DNA of 64,000 bases from Actinopolymorpha singaporensis. Its GTDB lineage: Bacteria; Actinomycetota; Actinomycetes; Propionibacteriales; Actinopolymorphaceae. Below, one piece after another: positions 59,591-64,000 of this stretch (within the stretch, counting starts at the first letter, position 1; each line of letters opens with the position of its first letter). Both the position numbers and the translations under genes were made by a program. Under the pieces are notes generated by a model, which was given only the letters and a program-made list of their open reading frames with translations, was not told the origin of the DNA and ran no database searches. The stretch is taken from contig NZ_LT629732.1 of assembly GCF_900104745.1 (NCBI RefSeq), forward strand, positions 2,095,981 through 2,159,980, read 5' to 3'.

Positions 59591-60068
59591 GTCTTGTTTT
59601 GCATCGGAAACGCACGGCCGACGGCAACTGCCAAGCGGAGGTTGACAGAGGGTCCAACGCCGAGCGGGGCGGGGCCGGAGGACACCAAAGGCTGCCGGCT
59701 ACGGGGACGTGCCACCGCCTCGTGTGGCCAAGGCACCCCGCCCGGGATGATCAGCCGATCGCCGGGAAATGACTCTGCCAGGGCCAGGTGAAGAAGCAGG
59801 CAGGACGAAGAAGCCGCGGAGCCGTGTGGGCGACGGTGACGCAGAAAACGTCTGGGCGGTCGACCGGCTGGGGCCGCGGGGTGCGGGCAGGGAAGAGCAT
59901 GGTGGACGGCGCGGTCGACATCCGTGGGCCCGGCCGCTCTCGGGGCGGCGCGGGCGAGCCGTATCCCCGTCTTCGGGCCCTCCTTCGGGCACGCCTTCTT
60001 CCCTGTCCCCTCCGCCGTCCTGGGGGCGCCCGCTTCGGCACCCTCCTCCGCACTCGTCGGGACCTGCC
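59591..60068. other. intergenic region between divergent genes
   Basis: About 480 bases between the MASE1 gene and the first phosphotransferase. Open frames here have Pro/Ser/Arg-rich, non-conserved-looking products, so I call no gene. Presumably holds both promoters. Confidence 0.5.
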
Positions 60069-61571
60069 GTGACGAGCGTCTCCCCGCCCGCCTCCGGCCA
60101 GGTCGCCCGGCTGGTCGCCGGCCACCGGGGGCTGGACGGGATCCGGCGGGCGGTCACCGACCCGTTCGCGTACGGTGCGGCGCCACTGCTGGCCCAGTGC
60201 CTGCCGCACGGCTCCCGGCTGGTGGCCCCGCGGCTGTTGCGGACGAGGTACGCGCCGGGACGCGAGCTCGCCGCGTACTACGCGTTCGCGCCGGGCCGTA
60301 ACCAGTCCAGTCCGCGCCATCTGGCGCTCACCTGGTCGACCCAGCCGGCCGACCTCGCTGCGACCGGCGTACTGGAACGTGAGGCGGAGGTCCGCGGCCT
60401 GGTGGAGCCGTTCGAACGGCTGGTCGCGGCGTCGGCGGACGGCTGCCTGACCCTGGTCATCGCACCGATCGACCCGGCGTTCCCACGATTGGTACGCCAC
60501 TACGAGTCCGGGTACGTGACGGCGACGGCGGCGGCCCTGGCGGGCGTGCGGACTGGACCGGACCGCGAGGTGCGCGCGCTGCGCTACCGCCCCGGCAGCC
60601 GGCACGTCCTGCGGGTGCGCACCAGCGCGGAGGACAGCGCCATCGTCAAGCTCTACCGCGACGACACCGGCGCCCGGACGGTCGCGGTGGCCACGGCGAT
60701 GGAGGCGCTGCTCCCGGCGGCGGTGCCCGGGATCAGGCCCGCCCGCTCGATCGGGTACGTCCCGGCCGACCGGGCCGCCTGGTGGGCGGAGGAGCCGGGC
60801 GAACCGCTGTGGCGGCGGCTGCCCGACGTGGAGGCGGGGCCGTTGCTGCGGACCGTCGGCCGGGCGCTGCGGGTACTTCACGACACCGACCCGTCCGCGT
60901 TCACCTCCTCGCTGCCGCCGGCGGCCCCGGCGGCCCCGGCGTCCCGGACGTCCGCGGCGCCCTCCGCGCACCTCCCGGCACACGGTGCGGAGGCCGAGCT
61001 CGCCGCGACCACCCGGGCGGCCGAGCACATCCAGGGCCTGCTGCCCCGGGTGGGTGGCCGGCTGCGCGACGTCGTGGCCCGGATCGGGGACGGGCTGGCC
61101 GCGCGACCGGTGGAGTCGCCGACCCTGACCCACGGCGACCTCACCTGCGACAACCTGCTGGCGGCCGGGGACCAGGTGCGGCTGATCGACCTGGACCGGA
61201 CCGGGTTCGCCGAACCCGCCCTCGACCTCGGGAAGTTCGTCGCCGACCTGTGGTGGTGGTGCGCCGAACTCGGCCTGCCCGCCGGACCGGCGGTGACGGC
61301 CTTCGTGGACGGGTACGGCGCCTGCGACCGCAACCGGCTCGCCCGCGCGCACGGCCTGGCCGTGCTGTTCCACCTTTCGCTGGCGGCGCGCCGCGTGCCG
61401 GTGCACCATCCCGAGTGGGCCCACCAGGTGGCGCGGGCGGTACGCCAGGCCGAGGACGCGGTGGCCGGTGGCGGGACGTCCGGTGGCGGGACGTCCGGAG
61501 GCGGGGCCGCACGGGTGCCGCGGCAACGCGGTCCGGGCTCCGGTGAGTCCGGCTCCGGGGGGACGCGGTGA
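60069..61571 (+). CDS. APH-family phosphotransferase-fold protein
   Basis: About 500 residues of the aminoglycoside phosphotransferase/choline kinase superfamily. The active-site loop TLTHGDLTCDNLL (H-G-D-x4-N) and the metal-binding IDLDRTGFAEPALDLGKFVAD are intact, as is the lobe-1 Lys in AIVKLYRD. An extra N-terminal region (about 150 residues) with LLRTRYAPGRELAAYYAF and CLTLVIAPIDPAFPRL may hold a second degenerate module. The C-terminal 35 residues are Gly/Ser linker-like. GTG start; its stop overlaps the next gene start (GTGA), so the two are coupled. Substrate unknown. Confidence 0.75.
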   Translation: MTSVSPPASGQVARLVAGHRGLDGIRRAVTDPFAYGAAPLLAQCLPHGSRLVAPRLLRTRYAPGRELAAYYAFAPGRNQSSPRHLALTWSTQPADLAATGVLEREAEVRGLVEPFERLVAASADGCLTLVIAPIDPAFPRLVRHYESGYVTATAAALAGVRTGPDREVRALRYRPGSRHVLRVRTSAEDSAIVKLYRDDTGARTVAVATAMEALLPAAVPGIRPARSIGYVPADRAAWWAEEPGEPLWRRLPDVEAGPLLRTVGRALRVLHDTDPSAFTSSLPPAAPAAPASRTSAAPSAHLPAHGAEAELAATTRAAEHIQGLLPRVGGRLRDVVARIGDGLAARPVESPTLTHGDLTCDNLLAAGDQVRLIDLDRTGFAEPALDLGKFVADLWWWCAELGLPAGPAVTAFVDGYGACDRNRLARAHGLAVLFHLSLAARRVPVHHPEWAHQVARAVRQAEDAVAGGGTSGGGTSGGGAARVPRQRGPGSGESGSGGTR

Positions 61572-63826
61572 CCGCCCGCGGCGGCGGACCGCCCGCTTCT
61601 GCGCCGGTCGTTGTCGACCCGGCGCTGCCGCTGCTGGCCGAGACGATGGCCGCGGCGCGCGCCACCCCGGGCTGGACCCCGCACGACGCGCAGTGGACCC
61701 CGGGACACCGCTGCGTGCTCACCTACCAGAACTCCTCGGCCCTGAACTCCTCGGCCCTGAACTCCTCGGCCGGCGGGAGCACCTTCGTCGTGTGGGAGGT
61801 GACGCCGCTCGGCGCGGACCGCCGGGACTTCCGCGCCGACCCGGACCTGCCCGGCCTGGCCCGGGCCGCCGACCCCGGCGTGGTGAGCGACCTGCTGTCG
61901 ACGCGGCTCGGGGCTGGTCACAGCGGCCCTGGCCAGGTGCGAGGCTGCGAGGTGGAGCCGGTTCGCTACCGGCCCGGCCGGCAGGCAGTTCTGCGCTACC
62001 GGCTGACCACCGGGTCCGGCGAGCAGCGGATCCTGTACGCCCGGGTGGGCGCCGCGACCGCCGACCCGGCCGCCCAGGAGGTGCCGGCGGCGCTGGCCGA
62101 CCTGGCGGACCGTCCGCTGCTGCCCCCGCTGGTGGCCCGATGGCCGGAGTACGCCGCACTCGTGCACGAGGCGGCCGACGGGCGCCCGCTGTCCGCCGTA
62201 CTCCGCGACGACCGGGTTCCCGCCCGGGTGAGGGTGCGGTTGGCGTACCGGCTCGGAACTCTGCTGGCTCGGGTGCATCTGCTGTCCGCGCCCGCTCCCA
62301 GCCGGTCCGGCACCGACGTCCTGCGGAACGTCACCGGGTCGCTGCCCGCGGCCGAGCACGCCGACCCGGAGGTGGCGCGGCGGCTCGCGACCGTGCTCGA
62401 CCGGCTCGGCGCCTGGATACCCGCGAGCGGTCACCTGGTCCTCGGCGCCGGCGGCCTCGCGCCCGGCCTCGTCCTCGCCGACCACAACCGGTTGACCCTG
62501 CTGGACCTGCCCGAACCCGCTCGCGGCCCGGCCGAGGCCGACCTGGGCAGCGTGCTGGCCCGGATGCTGTGGCAGTGGCTCGGCCACCCGGACCAACGGC
62601 CGGTGCTGGAGGCGGCCGGCCGCGCTTTCGTGGCGGGGTACGAGCGGCGCGCCGGCCGGGTCGATCCGGAGGCGTTGCTGTGGTGGCGGAGCGTGCGGCT
62701 GACGGCGTTCGCTCTCCGCCGCTACACCCGGCTGGACACCGCGAGCTGGAGCCAGGTCGCCGGGCTGACCGACTGCCTGGACCGGCTGGTGTCGGCGCTG
62801 CCGACGCGGGTCGCCGCGCCGCTGGCCGCCCACCTGCTGGACCGGCGGGCGGTCGATCAGGCGTTGCGCCCGCACCTCGCGAAGGCCGCCGCCGAGCCGG
62901 CCGCGGTGGAGGTGACGGCCGCCCGGCTGGTGCACCACGTTCCCGGCCGCCACACCGTCGTCCGCTACACCGTGCGCGGACTGCTGTCCGGAGGCGGGCC
63001 GGCGGAGGTGGTGGGCAAACTGTTCGCCCAGCCGTTCCGCGCGGTGCTCGCCGAGGCCAACCTGCGGGCTCTCGCCGACGGGCCGTTCAAGACCGGGCCG
63101 CTGCGGGTGCCCGAACCCCTGCCGGCGCCGGTCGAGCGCGGTCTGGTCCTCTACCGGCACTGCTCCGGGACGCCGCTGGACCGGCTGGACGGAGACGCCG
63201 CCGTCGCCGGGGTACGCGCCGCGGCTCGCTGGCTGGCCCGGTTGCACGGCTCCGACGTCGTACTGCCGCGCCGGCTCGACCTCGCCGCCGAGACCGCCCG
63301 CTGCCGGCGGTGGGCCGGCGTGCTCGGCGACCGGGAGCCAGACCTGCACGCCCTCGCCTGGCGGCTCGCCGACGGCTGGGCGCTCGCGGCGGAGACCGCG
63401 CAGGCCGGTCCGGCCGCAGGGGACGCAGCGATGCAGGTGCCGGTCCACGTGCCAATCCACGTGCCGATCCACCGGGACTTCCACGCCGCGCAGGTGCTGG
63501 TGGGCGAGTCGGTCACCGTGCTGGACGTGGACGACGCCGGGATGGGCGACCCGGCGTTCGACGTGGCGCAGTTCTGCACCTACCTGGAGGCCGGCACCGA
63601 CCCGACGCGGGCGGCCGCACTGCGCCGGGCGTTCCTGCATGAGTACGCCGCGGCGGCAGGCCGGCCCTACGCGGGCCGCACCGCGTTGTTCGGTGCGTAC
63701 GCCTGGCTGCGTATCGCCCGGAACCTCGCCCTGGGAAACGGGCCGCTGCCGCTCACCGACGGCCGGGGACGCGTCCGCGCGGTGGCCCGGGCCCTGCAGC
63801 GCGGCCTCGCCTGCCTGGACACCTGA
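61568..63826 (+). CDS. two-module APH-like phosphotransferase
   Basis: 752 residues. Module 1 (residues 1-400) has kinase-fold traces (VEPVRYRPGRQAVLRYRL, LVHEAADGRPLSAVL, LGTLLARVHLLSA), but the catalytic loop is degraded to HLVLGAGGLAPGLVL and the metal site to LTLLDLPEPARG. Module 2 has VGKLF, LARLHGSDVV, catalytic HRDFHAAQVL and VLDVDDAGMGDPAFDVAQF, all intact. So probably one pseudokinase and one active kinase in a chain. Internal repeats (ALNSSALNSSA; HVPIHVPIH) arise from 15-bp and short DNA repeats. Coupled to the preceding gene through GTGA. Confidence 0.75.
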   Translation: MTARGGGPPASAPVVVDPALPLLAETMAAARATPGWTPHDAQWTPGHRCVLTYQNSSALNSSALNSSAGGSTFVVWEVTPLGADRRDFRADPDLPGLARAADPGVVSDLLSTRLGAGHSGPGQVRGCEVEPVRYRPGRQAVLRYRLTTGSGEQRILYARVGAATADPAAQEVPAALADLADRPLLPPLVARWPEYAALVHEAADGRPLSAVLRDDRVPARVRVRLAYRLGTLLARVHLLSAPAPSRSGTDVLRNVTGSLPAAEHADPEVARRLATVLDRLGAWIPASGHLVLGAGGLAPGLVLADHNRLTLLDLPEPARGPAEADLGSVLARMLWQWLGHPDQRPVLEAAGRAFVAGYERRAGRVDPEALLWWRSVRLTAFALRRYTRLDTASWSQVAGLTDCLDRLVSALPTRVAAPLAAHLLDRRAVDQALRPHLAKAAAEPAAVEVTAARLVHHVPGRHTVVRYTVRGLLSGGGPAEVVGKLFAQPFRAVLAEANLRALADGPFKTGPLRVPEPLPAPVERGLVLYRHCSGTPLDRLDGDAAVAGVRAAARWLARLHGSDVVLPRRLDLAAETARCRRWAGVLGDREPDLHALAWRLADGWALAAETAQAGPAAGDAAMQVPVHVPIHVPIHRDFHAAQVLVGESVTVLDVDDAGMGDPAFDVAQFCTYLEAGTDPTRAAALRRAFLHEYAAAAGRPYAGRTALFGAYAWLRIARNLALGNGPLPLTDGRGRVRAVARALQRGLACLDT
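61731..61772. repeat. 15-bp tandem repeat in kinase module 1
   Basis: Nearly three exact copies of AACTCCTCGGCCCTG, encoding NSSAL. In frame. Confidence 0.85.
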
Positions 63827-63927
63827 GCCGCCTGCCACCTGAGGGTGCGTCGCCGACCCGGCCGGCGTACGGGAACACCGGCCGCCGGCAGGTGGTTGTC
63901 GCCGCAAACGAACGAAGCGGAGAACCC

Positions 63928-64000
63928 ATGACTGACACCAGCGAAACCGACGAGACGAAGGACTGGAACACCCGGATCATCGAGGAGTTCCGGGCGAACG
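63928..64000 (+). CDS. deazaflavin-dependent nitroreductase family (DUF385), partial
   Basis: The first 24 codons before the window end: MTDTSETDETKDWNTRIIEE and then FRAN. N-x-x-I-I-E-E-F-R-A-N is the usual start of the Ddn-type F420-dependent family, which in full continues with a G-x-V-G-G segment. CGGAG lies six bases before the ATG. Recognition rests on a short stretch. Confidence 0.6.
   Translation, partial: MTDTSETDETKDWNTRIIEEFRAN

Noticed and set aside
60878-63907. 1009-codon open frame on the minus strand
   Set aside because: It is antisense to the two kinase genes. Its product is Arg/Gly/Pro/His-rich without domains, as expected opposite GC-rich coding DNA, while the plus strand has clear family motifs.

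Overview
The window is very GC-rich, with third codon positions almost always G or C, GTG starts, many start/stop overlaps, WhiB, MarR and ArsR-type regulators and a LexA box of the CGAAC-N4-GTTCG kind. This points to a soil actinobacterium (Propionibacteriales-like, for example the Actinopolymorpha/Kribbella neighbourhood; genus is inference only). No rRNA, tRNA, CRISPR array, integrase or transposase was seen. Most of it reads as ordinary chromosome with short, unrelated operons.

Layout. 1-6 kb: SAM methyltransferase, a heptad-repeat coiled-coil protein, acyltransferase-3, a DUF305 lipoprotein, a PAP2 phosphatase, SOS-controlled dinB and a DUF2087 regulator. 6.4-11 kb: an Otr(A)/Tet(M)-type ribosomal protection protein behind a short leader ORF, a fatty acid desaturase broken by a 22-bp tandem duplication, and an AAC(3)-family acetyltransferase. 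11-15 kb: TNase-like nuclease, secreted phosphoinositide phospholipase C and a Tat-exported PhoX phosphatase. 15-21 kb: SDR dehydrogenase, frameshifted trpB2, a winged-helix regulator with a membrane partner and a perfect operator, Asp/Glu racemase behind a TetR remnant, and a divergent ClpX paralogue. 21-28 kb: rhodanese, membrane proteins, FAD oxidase, a second PAP2 protein, WhiB, a secreted protein and an HNH lipoprotein. 28-34 kb: SGNH hydrolase, DUF1990, a phosphotriesterase-like hydrolase, a baeRF2/Rv2629-like protein with a stress-sigma promoter, type II NADH dehydrogenase and a VOC protein. 34-37 kb: GNAT and a coiled-coil protein with a probable frameshift. 37-43.5 kb: AraC regulator divergent from an orphan oligopeptide-type binding protein and a PhyH dioxygenase, a TIGR03086 protein, and a PEP-utilising enzyme divergent from two regulators across a double operator. 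43.5-52 kb: a second AAC(3), DinB-like protein, second PhyH, VOC, methyltransferase, a copper-type exported protein, FAD monooxygenase, a frameshifted DUF222-HNH gene and NUDIX. 52-64 kb: ArsR-SRPBCC pair, MFS transporter, malate synthase, epimerase, aldo/keto reductase, a MASE1 membrane protein, two overlapping phosphotransferase-fold genes, and the start of a deazaflavin-dependent oxidoreductase.

Themes. Self-protection is well represented: ribosomal protection, two AAC(3) homologues and phosphotransferase folds. A second theme is phosphate scavenging (PLC and PhoX). A third is stress or dormancy (DinB, ClpX paralogue, baeRF2, NDH-2). Gene decay is frequent: four frameshifted genes and three regulator or enzyme remnants. 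Three of the frameshifts are single-base changes that could be sequencing errors; the desaturase duplication is harder to explain that way. I found no clear multi-gene novel system. The best candidates for something undescribed are the leader-controlled mosaic resistance gene, the two-gene kinase-fold pair, the orphan ClpX, and a stress-sigma promoter followed by a short hairpin (possible small RNA) near 33.6 kb.
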